This document shows positions 7,504-15,057 of a stretch of 15,235 nt of DNA, one piece after another. Where the stretch lies: the NCBI GenBank assembly GCA_036012865.1, contig DASCQC010000003.1:1-15235 (forward strand), given 5' to 3'. Position 1 is the stretch's first letter, and every line of letters starts with the position of its first letter. A program made the position numbers and the translations under genes. The DNA comes from DASCQC01 sp036012865 (lineage in GTDB: Bacteria; Pseudomonadota; Gammaproteobacteria; Comchoanobacterales; Comchoanobacteraceae). Below the pieces are notes generated by a model. It made no database searches, was not told the origin of the DNA, and saw only the letters and a program-made list of their open reading frames with translations.

Positions 7504-10500
7504 ATGGGTGTAGATATATTTTCATCACAAATGCAGTTTGAACAAGGCGAAGGGACATCGTTTTCTTCTATTCAGATAGGGTTATTGTCGCCTGAAAAAA
7601 TTCGGGCCATGTCTTATGGAGAGGTTCGAAAACCTGAAACAATTAATTATCGAACATTAAAGCCTGAGCGAGATGGGCTTTTCTGTGCAAGAATTTTTGG
7701 TCCAATCAAGGATTACGAGTGTTTGTGTGGAAAATATAAGCGCCTGAAACATCGTGGGGTTGTTTGTGAAAAGTGTGGTGTTGAGGTTACGGTTACCAAA
7801 GTAAGAAGAGATAGAATGGGGCACATTGAGTTAGGTTGCTCAGTTGCTCATATTTGGTTTTTAAAATCATTGCCTTCTCGAATAGCTGTTTTACTTGACC
7901 TTACATTAAGAGATGTAGAGCGAATCTTATATTTTGAAGCGTATATCGTTACGGACCCAGGCTTGACTGATTTAAATAAAGGTCAAGTTCTTAATGAAGA
8001 AGAATACAATGAGGCTTTTGATGCTTTTGGTGATGATTTTGATGCCAAAATGGGGGCATCAGCTATCAAGAGTTTATTAGAAGATATTAACTTAGCGGAT
8101 GAGATTGCTAAAATTCGTGATCAGCTGCCTTCCATTTCTTCTGAAACAAAATTGAAGAAGTTATCTAAAAGATTAAAAGTTCTAGAGGCTTTTTCTGGGT
8201 CTAATAATCATCCAGAATGGATGGTTTTAGATGTTCTTCCAGTGCTTCCACCTGATTTAAGACCTTTGGTGCCGTTGGATGGTGGTCGTTTTGCTACGTC
8301 AGATTTAAATGATTTGTATCGCCGAGTTATTAATCGGAACAATCGTTTAAAACGACTGAAAGATTTAAATGCCCCTGAAATTATTATCCGTAATGAAATG
8401 CGTATGTTACAAGAATCTGTCGATGCTGTTTTTGATAATGGTCGAAGAGGTCGAGTGATTACTGGAAATAAAAATCGAGTGCTTAAATCCATTTCAGATA
8501 TGATCAAAGGAAAGCAGGGTCGATTTAGACAAAATCTTTTGGGTAAACGTGTTGATTATTCAGGGCGTTCAGTCATTGTGGTTGGCCCAACATTAAAGTT
8601 GCATCAATGTGGCTTGCCTAAGCGGATGGCTTTGGAATTATTTAAACCTTTTGTGTACGGTCGTTTGCAGCGTTTAGGTATTGCAACAACGATTAAGTCA
8701 GCGAAGAGAATGGTCTTAGAAGAAGAGGCAGTAGTTTGGGATATTTTAGAACATGTTATTAGAGAGCACCCTGTTTTACTTAATCGGGCACCCACACTTC
8801 ATCGTTTAGGTATTCAGGCTTTTGAGCCCACTTTAATTGAAGGGAAGGCGATTCAACTCCATCCTTTAGTTTGTACGGCATACAATGCTGACTTTGATGG
8901 TGATACCATGTCTGTTCATGTTCCTTTGACAATTGAGGCACAGTTAGAGGCTCGGTGTTTAATGATGTCCTCCAATAATATTTTATCACCCGCCAGCGGG
9001 AGCCCAGTCATTGTTCCAACACAAGACATTGTTTTGGGTGTTTATTATATGACTCGAGATAAGATCAATGCCAAAGGAGAGGGGAGTATTTTCGCTTCTT
9101 GTAAAGAGGTGCATAGGGCTTATGAAACAGCGTCTGTTCATTTGCATGCCAAGATTAAAGTTAGAATTACGTCTTATGAGGCATCCGGAGAGGTGACTAA
9201 GATTTACGATAGTACAGTAGGTAGGGTGCTGTTGTGGGATATTGTTCCTAAGGGGTTGAGTTTTGACTTAATTAACAAAACTTTGGACAAGAAGACTTTG
9301 TCTGCATTGATTGGAGAGGTCTACCAGACATTAGATATTAAACAAACCGTGATCTTTTCAGATAAACTGATGTATACCGGGTTTAAATTTGCAACTATTT
9401 CAGGGACTTCTATTGGTGTAGACGACCTTGAAATTCCTGCTGATAAAGCCAGTATTATTAGTGAGGCAAAGAATGAGGTCGAAGAAATTGAGTCTCAATA
9501 TAATACGGGTCTATTAACGCACGGAGAACGATATAACAAGGTTGTTGATATCTGGTTCTATACGCGGGATAAAGTGGCGGCTTCAATGATGAAAACGTTA
9601 TCCACCAGTGAGGTGGAAGATAAAGATGGTAATACGGTGAGCGAGCGTTCTTTTAACTCCATCTACATCATGGCTGATTCAGGTGCTAGGGGATCAGCAG
9701 ATCAGATGCGACAGTTGTCGGGTATGAGGGGTTGTATGACTAAGCCCGATGGAACCATTATTGAAACCCCTATTACGGCTAACTTTAGAGAAGGATTAGA
9801 TGTTTTACAGTACTTTGTCTCGACACATGGTGCTCGTAAAGGTTTGGCAGATACTGCATTGAAAACTGCAAATTCAGGGTATTTGACACGTCGATTGGTT
9901 GATGTTGCTCAAGATGTTGTGGTCACTGAAACAGATTGTGGCACAGAGTCTGGAGTTTGGATTGGGGCCCATGTTGAAGGTGGTGAGGTTGTTGAGGGTT
10001 TGAATGAGCGTATCGATGGCCGATGTTTAGCTGTTGATCTAATTCATCATGATAAAGTCCTCTATGTTAAGGGAACGTTCATTAATGATGAAGTTGTTGC
10101 GGACTTGGAAAAACATGGTATTGATCGAGTGTATGTTCGTTCAGCCATTACGTGTGCTACTGTTCATGGTATTTGTTCTAAATGTTATGGCCGGGATTTA
10201 GCCAGAGGACATTTGGTTAATAAAGGTGAAGCTGTTGGGGTTATTGCTGCACAATCCATTGGTGAGCCAGGAACACAGTTAACCATGAGAACTTTCCATA
10301 TTGGTGGAGCGGCTTCTCGATCTACGGCTGAAAATAATATTAAGGTAAGAACAGCAGGGCACGTGAAGTTAGAAAATGTTAAATCAGTCAAGCATCATGA
10401 AACAGGCTCTTTGGTTGCTATATCGCGTTCAGGTGAGCTAGTTGTTCTGGATGAAGCAGGTCGTGAAAGAGAGCGCTATAAATTAATGTATGGAACCAAT

Positions 10501-11667
10501 ATTAGGGTTGATGATGGTGATGCTGTTAAAGTAGGGCAGATCGTTGCTGAATGGGACCCATTCACGCACCCAATTATTGCAGAGGTAGCGGGTAGTATTC
10601 AGCTAAATAACTTGGTTGATGGTGTTAATGTTACTCGTCAAATTGATGAATTAACAGGGCTGTCTAGTGTCGTTGTTTTGGCGGAGGATCAGTCCTCTAA
10701 GCATGAGCGACCTGAAGTGACTATCTTAGATTCCAAGGGCAAGTCGGTCATGCTTCCGGGAAGTCAGATGCCTGCGTCCTATGTCTTAGGAACAGGGGCT
10801 GTTACCAACCTAGAAGACGGCATGACTATTGGTGTTGGGGATGTTATTGCTAGGTTGCCGAAAGACAGGGTTAAGACCAGAGATATTGCAGGTGGTTTGC
10901 CAAGAGTAGCTGACTTGTTTGAGGCTCGTCGTCCAAAAGATGCCGCAATACTGGCTGAAATTTCAGGCTTGGTTAGTTATGGTAAGGAAACAAAAGATAA
11001 GAAGAGGCTTATTATTAGAGGAGAGGCTGATCAAGTTCATGAGGAATTGGTTCCTCGTTGGCGAAGTATTACTGTCTTTGAGGGTGAAAGAGTTTCTAAG
11101 GGTGAGGTTTTAGTTGATGGTCCATTAGCCTCTCATGATATTCTCAGGTTGTTGGGAATAGGAGAATTGGCGCGATATATTATTAATGAAATCCAAGATG
11201 TTTATCGTTTGCAGGGTGTTAAGATTAATGACAAACATGTTGAGGTTGTTATTCGACAAATGTTAAGGAAGGTTGTTATTGTCTCTGCAGGGGATACAGA
11301 ACTTATTCCTGGTGAGAGAATGGATCGGTCTGAGGTGCTGGAGATCAATGCAAAATTGAAAGAAGAGTCCAATAAAGTGTTGGTAGATTTTAGCCCGGTA
11401 TTATTGGGCATTACCAAGGCCTCGCTAAGTACAACTTCGTGGATTTCGGCGGCATCCTTCCAGGAAACGACGAGGGTATTAACGGATGGTGCGGTTGCTG
11501 GTAAAAAAGATTATCTTCGAGGCCTTAAGGAAAATGTTATTGTGGGGCGTTTGATTCCTGCAGGTACGGGGTATAACTTTAGTAAAGAAGAGAAATCTGT
11601 GGTGGATTATCAGAATATAGGTATTGTTTCTGACTCAACGGAAGAGGGGGGGGTAGATCCAGAGTAG
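7504..11667 (+). CDS. rpoC: DNA-directed RNA polymerase subunit beta'
   Basis: This is the largest core subunit and carries the catalytic Mg site. The 1387-residue product (E. coli 1407) is complete. The N-terminal zinc ribbon has Cys73, 75, 88 and 91. The clamp and lid/rudder region includes DVLPVLPPDLRPLVPLDGGR and GKQGRFRQNLLGKRVDYSGR. The catalytic loop NADFDGD has Asp463, 465 and 467. Next come the F-loop/bridge helix (ADSGARGS to HGARKGLADTALKTANSGYL), the second zinc site (Cys812, 884, 891, 894), the trigger loop around GEPGTQLTMRTFHIGGAASR, SI3, and the C-terminal VGRLIPAGTGYNF. Right after the catalytic aspartates the usual QMA is TMS, and the usual GMRGLMA reads GMRGCMT (740-746). 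The C-terminal tail is short and contains an 8-G run. SD: TAGGGG. Confidence 0.99.
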   Translation: MGVDIFSSQMQFEQGEGTSFSSIQIGLLSPEKIRAMSYGEVRKPETINYRTLKPERDGLFCARIFGPIKDYECLCGKYKRLKHRGVVCEKCGVEVTVTKVRRDRMGHIELGCSVAHIWFLKSLPSRIAVLLDLTLRDVERILYFEAYIVTDPGLTDLNKGQVLNEEEYNEAFDAFGDDFDAKMGASAIKSLLEDINLADEIAKIRDQLPSISSETKLKKLSKRLKVLEAFSGSNNHPEWMVLDVLPVLPPDLRPLVPLDGGRFATSDLNDLYRRVINRNNRLKRLKDLNAPEIIIRNEMRMLQESVDAVFDNGRRGRVITGNKNRVLKSISDMIKGKQGRFRQNLLGKRVDYSGRSVIVVGPTLKLHQCGLPKRMALELFKPFVYGRLQRLGIATTIKSAKRMVLEEEAVVWDILEHVIREHPVLLNRAPTLHRLGIQAFEPTLIEGKAIQLHPLVCTAYNADFDGDTMSVHVPLTIEAQLEARCLMMSSNNILSPASGSPVIVPTQDIVLGVYYMTRDKINAKGEGSIFASCKEVHRAYETASVHLHAKIKVRITSYEASGEVTKIYDSTVGRVLLWDIVPKGLSFDLINKTLDKKTLSALIGEVYQTLDIKQTVIFSDKLMYTGFKFATISGTSIGVDDLEIPADKASIISEAKNEVEEIESQYNTGLLTHGERYNKVVDIWFYTRDKVAASMMKTLSTSEVEDKDGNTVSERSFNSIYIMADSGARGSADQMRQLSGMRGCMTKPDGTIIETPITANFREGLDVLQYFVSTHGARKGLADTALKTANSGYLTRRLVDVAQDVVVTETDCGTESGVWIGAHVEGGEVVEGLNERIDGRCLAVDLIHHDKVLYVKGTFINDEVVADLEKHGIDRVYVRSAITCATVHGICSKCYGRDLARGHLVNKGEAVGVIAAQSIGEPGTQLTMRTFHIGGAASRSTAENNIKVRTAGHVKLENVKSVKHHETGSLVAISRSGELVVLDEAGRERERYKLMYGTNIRVDDGDAVKVGQIVAEWDPFTHPIIAEVAGSIQLNNLVDGVNVTRQIDELTGLSSVVVLAEDQSSKHERPEVTILDSKGKSVMLPGSQMPASYVLGTGAVTNLEDGMTIGVGDVIARLPKDRVKTRDIAGGLPRVADLFEARRPKDAAILAEISGLVSYGKETKDKKRLIIRGEADQVHEELVPRWRSITVFEGERVSKGEVLVDGPLASHDILRLLGIGELARYIINEIQDVYRLQGVKINDKHVEVVIRQMLRKVVIVSAGDTELIPGERMDRSEVLEINAKLKEESNKVLVDFSPVLLGITKASLSTTSWISAASFQETTRVLTDGAVAGKKDYLRGLKENVIVGRLIPAGTGYNFSKEEKSVVDYQNIGIVSDSTEEGGVDPE
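11646..11653 (+). repeat. G8 homopolymer at the 3' end of rpoC
   Basis: Eight consecutive G bases encode part of the last seven residues (EEGGVDPE). Loss of one G gives an immediate TAG and removes only VDPE. Gain of one G shifts into a frame that runs about 20 codons further to a TAA near 11710. Such runs are prone to polymerase slippage and to sequencing error. Confidence 0.9.
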
Positions 11668-11698
11668 GCTTGGTTTTTAATGAGGATAGGCTGATTAT

Positions 11699-11742
11699 TG
11701 AGTTAAAATAACTCAGTCTTGATTCCTTTTGAGTGTTTTTTT
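11699..11742 (+). terminator. Possible terminator between rpoC and rpsL
   Basis: TGAGTTA (11699-11705) pairs with TAACTCA (11709-11715) around an AAA loop. Alternatively ACTCA (11711-11715) can pair with TGAGT (11730-11734), which is followed by G and seven T (11736-11742), the layout of a weak intrinsic terminator. The two pairings exclude each other. The stem is short, so termination efficiency is doubtful. The position, just after rpoC and before a strong promoter, fits the end of an operon. Confidence 0.4.
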
Positions 11743-11800
11743 ATGGGTGGTTTTAAGGTCGGCGTGTAGGTTCGTAGATCATTGTTTGCACATGTAAATA

Positions 11801-11809
11801 TGTTATTAT
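11801..11809 (+). promoter_or_regulatory. Possible extended -10 promoter upstream of rpsL
   Basis: TGTTATTAT has the TG-n element of an extended -10 promoter and matches TATAAT at five of six bases (11804-11809). The candidate -35, TTGTTT at 11782-11787, is poor, with a 16-nt spacer. It could be a second start for the str operon but is much weaker than the promoter at 11843. Confidence 0.25.
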
Positions 11810-11842
11810 CTTGCATCTGTTGAATTTAATTTAAATCAAGTC

Positions 11843-11871
11843 TTGACAATGACTTGCGCAGTTCTTAAAAT
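11843..11871 (+). promoter_or_regulatory. sigma70 promoter of the str operon
   Basis: A perfect -35 TTGACA (11843-11848), a 17-nt spacer and a -10 TAAAAT (11866-11871; five of six) form the best promoter in the window. Transcription would start near 11878, giving a leader of about 40 nt before rpsL ATG 11918. It would drive rpsL-rpsG-fusA-tuf independently of rpoBC. The rest of the 250-nt gap (11668-11917) holds the possible terminator, a weaker promoter candidate and AT-rich sequence; I see no gene in it. Confidence 0.8.
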
Positions 11872-11917
11872 TACCAGTCATTATGTATATGTTTTATATA
11901 GTATAGGTTTTATAATT

Positions 11918-12301
11918 ATGTCAACTACACAACAGTTAGTACGTTATGGTCGTCGGAGCAAGGCGAAGAAGTCTTCAGTTCCTGCGCTTGATGGGTGCCC
12001 TCAAAAGAGGGGCGTATGTTTAGAGGTTAAAGCGATATCGCCGAAAAAACCGAACTCAGCAATGAGGAAAGTTGGCCGGGTTAGGTTAAGTAATCGACGT
12101 GAAGTTACGGTTTATATTCCGGGTGAAGGGCACAACCTTCAGGAGCATTCAGTCGTCATGATCCGAGGTGGACGGGTTAAGGATTTGCCGGGTGTTCGTT
12201 ATCAAGTTATTAGAGGTAAATTAGATGCATCTGGTGTTGATGCAAGGCGCCAAGGTCGTTCTAAGTACGGGTGTAAAAAACCTAAAGATAAGCAAAAGTA
12301 G
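11918..12301 (+). CDS. rpsL: 30S ribosomal protein S12
   Basis: S12 lies at the decoding centre of the 30S subunit and influences accuracy. The 127-residue product matches E. coli S12 almost without gaps: CPQKRGVC (27-34), PKKPNSA with Lys43 and Lys44, GEGHNLQEHSV, and GGRVKDLPGVRY with Lys88 and Asp89. The lysines whose mutation gives streptomycin resistance are unchanged. Odd points are Arg60-Arg61 where Gly-Phe or a similar pair is usual (SNRREV), and a Lys-rich C-terminal tail ending KPKDKQK. ATG 11918 is 40 nt after the predicted start of transcription. The SD is weak (TAGG at 11904-11907). Extending to TTG 11843 would put the start codon in the promoter -35 and is rejected. rpsG follows after 49 nt. 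Confidence 0.98.
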   Translation: MSTTQQLVRYGRRSKAKKSSVPALDGCPQKRGVCLEVKAISPKKPNSAMRKVGRVRLSNRREVTVYIPGEGHNLQEHSVVMIRGGRVKDLPGVRYQVIRGKLDASGVDARRQGRSKYGCKKPKDKQK

Positions 12302-12350
12302 CTGAAGGTTAAGGTTTTAATTAATTTGGGAATAGTTAAAGAGAAAATAT

Positions 12351-12911
12351 ATGTCTAGAAAACCATTTAAAAAGTCTAAAGTATTTGTATTGCAGCCTGA
12401 TGTTACTTATGGAAGTATTCTTGTTAATAAGTTAACTAAACTTATGATGAAGGACGGTAAATATACGGTTAGTTACAGAATTGTGTGTCAGTCTATTGAG
12501 GCTGCCTTTGAAAGGTACTTGAGAGATCAAAAAATTACGCTTGATAAAGATAGTCAGCGAAATGATATGATTCTGGAGATGGTCGATAAAGTGATGTCTA
12601 ATGTTATGCCTAAAACAGAGGTTAAAACTCAACGTTTTGGGGGGGCTAATTATCAGGTGCCTATTCCTGTGAGTCGAACAAGACAAGTAACCTTGGGGTT
12701 AAGAAACCTTGTTATGTCTGCTCGTTCCAGAGGCATGAAGACGATGGTTGATAACCTGGCTAGTGAAATGACAGATGCGCTGAAAGGAATGGGAGGGGCT
12801 GTGCGTAAGATGAAAGAAATGCACAGCATGGCAAACGCTAATAAAGTCTATGCTAATATGGTACGTAAACCAGCGGGTGAACGATCCGGGCAAGAAGAAT
12901 CAGCAAGGTAG
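12351..12911 (+). CDS. rpsG: 30S ribosomal protein S7, divergent
   Basis: S7 nucleates assembly of the 3' domain of 16S rRNA and lines the E site in the 30S head. The 186-residue product is recognisable by position and by a core of conserved segments: YGSILVNKLTKLMMKDGK (20-37), NVMPKTEVKTQRFGGANYQV (84-103) and a C-terminal HSMANANKVYAN (158-169). It is far more divergent than any complete neighbour. There are about 14 extra residues between IVC (44-46) and NVMP (84-87), RRVGG is QRFGG, RWIVEAARKRG is RNLVMSARSRG, and the usual AEANKAFAHYRW end is ANANKVYANMVR plus a basic/acidic tail. The reading frame is intact throughout and includes a 7-G run (12639-12645). fusA starts 6 nt after the stop. 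Confidence 0.93.
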   Translation: MSRKPFKKSKVFVLQPDVTYGSILVNKLTKLMMKDGKYTVSYRIVCQSIEAAFERYLRDQKITLDKDSQRNDMILEMVDKVMSNVMPKTEVKTQRFGGANYQVPIPVSRTRQVTLGLRNLVMSARSRGMKTMVDNLASEMTDALKGMGGAVRKMKEMHSMANANKVYANMVRKPAGERSGQEESAR

Positions 12912-12917
12912 AGAAAA

Positions 12918-15026
12918 ATGACGGCCAGCGAGGTAAGAACAACTCCAATTAATTTATACAGGAATATCGGCATATCTGCCCATGTTGATGCGGGAAAAAC
13001 CACCACGACAGAGCGTGTGTTGTTTTATACAGGGATCTCTCATAAAATTGGGGAGGTTCATGATGGTGCTGCTCAGATGGATTGGATGGAGCAAGAAAAG
13101 GAACGTGGGATCACTATTACTTCAGCAGCTACAACATGCTTTTGGAGTGGCATGGCTAAACAGTTCAAGCAACATCGAATTAATATTATTGATACACCAG
13201 GACACGTAGATTTTACCATTGAAGTTGAGCGCTCTCTTAGGGTGTTAGATGGGGCTATTGTAGTCTTGTGTGCTGTAGGTGGTGTAGAACCCCAATCAGA
13301 GACTGTATGGAGACAAGCTAATAAATATATGGTACCAAGAATTGGTTTTGTTAATAAAATGGATCGAGCAGGAGCTGACTTTTATCGGGTTGCAGATCAG
13401 GTAAAGAGTCGATTGGGTGCAAATCCAGTGCCTATTCAGTTACCCATTGGCCGTGAAGATGGTTTTAAGGGTGTTGTTGACCTTGTTAAGATGAAGGCTA
13501 TTTTTTGGGATGAAGCTGACAAAGGTATGACGTTTGTTGAAGAGCCTATTCCTGAGGATATGGTTGAAAGTGCTCAGGGTTATAGAGAGGCGATGCTAGA
13601 AGCTGCGGCTGAAGCGAGTGAAGAGTTGATGGATGAATACCTCGAGCAGGGAGATTTAAGTGAAGAGCGTCTTCGTGAAGGTCTAAGAGCGCGCACACTG
13701 TCTTGTGAGATTTTTCCTATGTTGTGTGGTTCTGCCTTTAAGAATAAAGGGGTACAAACAGTCTTGGATGCTGTGATTGAATACCTCCCTTCTCCTGAAG
13801 AAGTGAAACCTGTCGTGGGTGTTGATGATGATGGCAATGAGGTATCTCGCAAACCCCTTGATGAAGAATCCTTTGCTGCCTTAGGTTTTAAGATTGCAAC
13901 GGACCCATACGTGGGAACATTGACGTACATTCGGGTATATTCCGGTGTGTTGAAGAGTGGTGATAGTGTTTATAATCCATTGAAGCATAAGCGAGAGCGT
14001 ATTGGACGGTTGCTGCAAATGCATTCCAATAGTCGTAAAGAGATTAATGAAGTTAGAGCTGGCGATATCGCTGCAGCAGTAGGTTTGAAGACACTGGTGA
14101 CCGGCGATACGTTGTGTGATATTAACAATAAAATTACTTTAGAAAAAATGGAGTTTCCAGACCCTGTTATTTTTGTAGCTGTTGAACCTAAGACCAAGCA
14201 AGATCAAGAAAAAATGTCCATTGCATTAGGTAAGCTAGCTCAAGAAGACCCTTCATTTCAGGTGCAAACAGATAAAGAGACTGGCCAAACTATTATTAGT
14301 GGTATGGGCGAGTTGCACCTTGAGGTAATTGTTGATCGCATGAAGAGAGAATTTAGTGTGGAAGCAAATGTAGGTAAACCTCAAGTGGCTTATCGTGAAA
14401 GTATAAAAGCAACGATTGAGCAAGAAGGTAAATACATCAAGCAATCAGGTGGGCGTGGACAGTATGGTCATGTGTGGTTGAAGATTGAACCGCTAGAAAA
14501 AGGCTCAGGTTATGAGTTTGTTAATAAGATTGTTGGCGGGATTATCCCAAGGGAATATATTCCTGCGGTTGATCGAGGGGTCCAAGAGCAAGCTGCTAAT
14601 GGTGTTTATGCCGGTTACCCACTTGTTGATATCAGAGTGACTTTGTATGATGGTTCGTTCCATGATGTGGATTCAAGTGAGATGGCCTTTAAGTTTGCAG
14701 GTTCAATGTGTTTCCGTGAAGGTGTTAAAAATGCTAATCCTTACCTGCTAGAGCCAGTTATGAGTGTGGAGGCTGTTTCTCCTGAAGAGTATATGGGCGA
14801 TGTGGTCGGTGATTTAAATCGAAGAAGAGGCCTTATTATAGGAATGGAAGACAGTCCTTCTGGAAAAATCATTAAGGCAGAAGTCCCTCTTTCTGAAATG
14901 TTTGGTTATGCAACGGATCTTCGGTCTATGAGTCAGGGAAGGGCTAGTTATACTATGGAGTTTAAGTGTTATGGTGAAGCTCCTACAAACATAGCTGAAG
15001 CTGTTATTAAGGGTAGAAGAGGTTAG
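12918..15026 (+). CDS. fusA: Elongation factor G
   Basis: EF-G is the GTPase that drives translocation of tRNA and mRNA. The 702-residue product (E. coli 704) has all G motifs: G1 AHVDAGKT (21-28), G2 RGITI (63-67), G3 DTPGH (92-96), G4 NKMD (146-149) and G5 GSAF (271-274). Later domains show GMGELHLEVIVDRMKREF (domain III), SGGRGQYGHVWLKIEP with GGIIPREYIPAVDRGV (domain IV) and LNRRRGLIIGMEDSPSG (domain V). It starts 6 nt after rpsG with SD AAGG at 12905-12908, so translation of the two is probably coupled. Order and sequence show the main translational EF-G, not a tetracycline-protection or EF-G2 paralogue. Confidence 0.99.
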   Translation: MTASEVRTTPINLYRNIGISAHVDAGKTTTTERVLFYTGISHKIGEVHDGAAQMDWMEQEKERGITITSAATTCFWSGMAKQFKQHRINIIDTPGHVDFTIEVERSLRVLDGAIVVLCAVGGVEPQSETVWRQANKYMVPRIGFVNKMDRAGADFYRVADQVKSRLGANPVPIQLPIGREDGFKGVVDLVKMKAIFWDEADKGMTFVEEPIPEDMVESAQGYREAMLEAAAEASEELMDEYLEQGDLSEERLREGLRARTLSCEIFPMLCGSAFKNKGVQTVLDAVIEYLPSPEEVKPVVGVDDDGNEVSRKPLDEESFAALGFKIATDPYVGTLTYIRVYSGVLKSGDSVYNPLKHKRERIGRLLQMHSNSRKEINEVRAGDIAAAVGLKTLVTGDTLCDINNKITLEKMEFPDPVIFVAVEPKTKQDQEKMSIALGKLAQEDPSFQVQTDKETGQTIISGMGELHLEVIVDRMKREFSVEANVGKPQVAYRESIKATIEQEGKYIKQSGGRGQYGHVWLKIEPLEKGSGYEFVNKIVGGIIPREYIPAVDRGVQEQAANGVYAGYPLVDIRVTLYDGSFHDVDSSEMAFKFAGSMCFREGVKNANPYLLEPVMSVEAVSPEEYMGDVVGDLNRRRGLIIGMEDSPSGKIIKAEVPLSEMFGYATDLRSMSQGRASYTMEFKCYGEAPTNIAEAVIKGRRG

Positions 15027-15057
15027 TTTTAGTTTAATTTAAAATAAGGTGTAAGTA

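Noticed and set aside
11843..11917. 25-residue N-terminal extension of S12 from TTG 11843
   Set aside because: The TTG is the first half of the -35 element; the homologous S12 N-terminus begins at ATG 11918.
12351..12911. Frameshift or pseudogene as the cause of the odd S7
   Set aside because: Conserved S7 segments occur in one frame from start to end, and the neighbours keep normal spacing; divergence explains it better.
13580..13930. 116-residue open frame on the - strand opposite fusA
   Set aside because: Ser/Thr-rich shadow translation of the conserved EF-G gene without its own signals.
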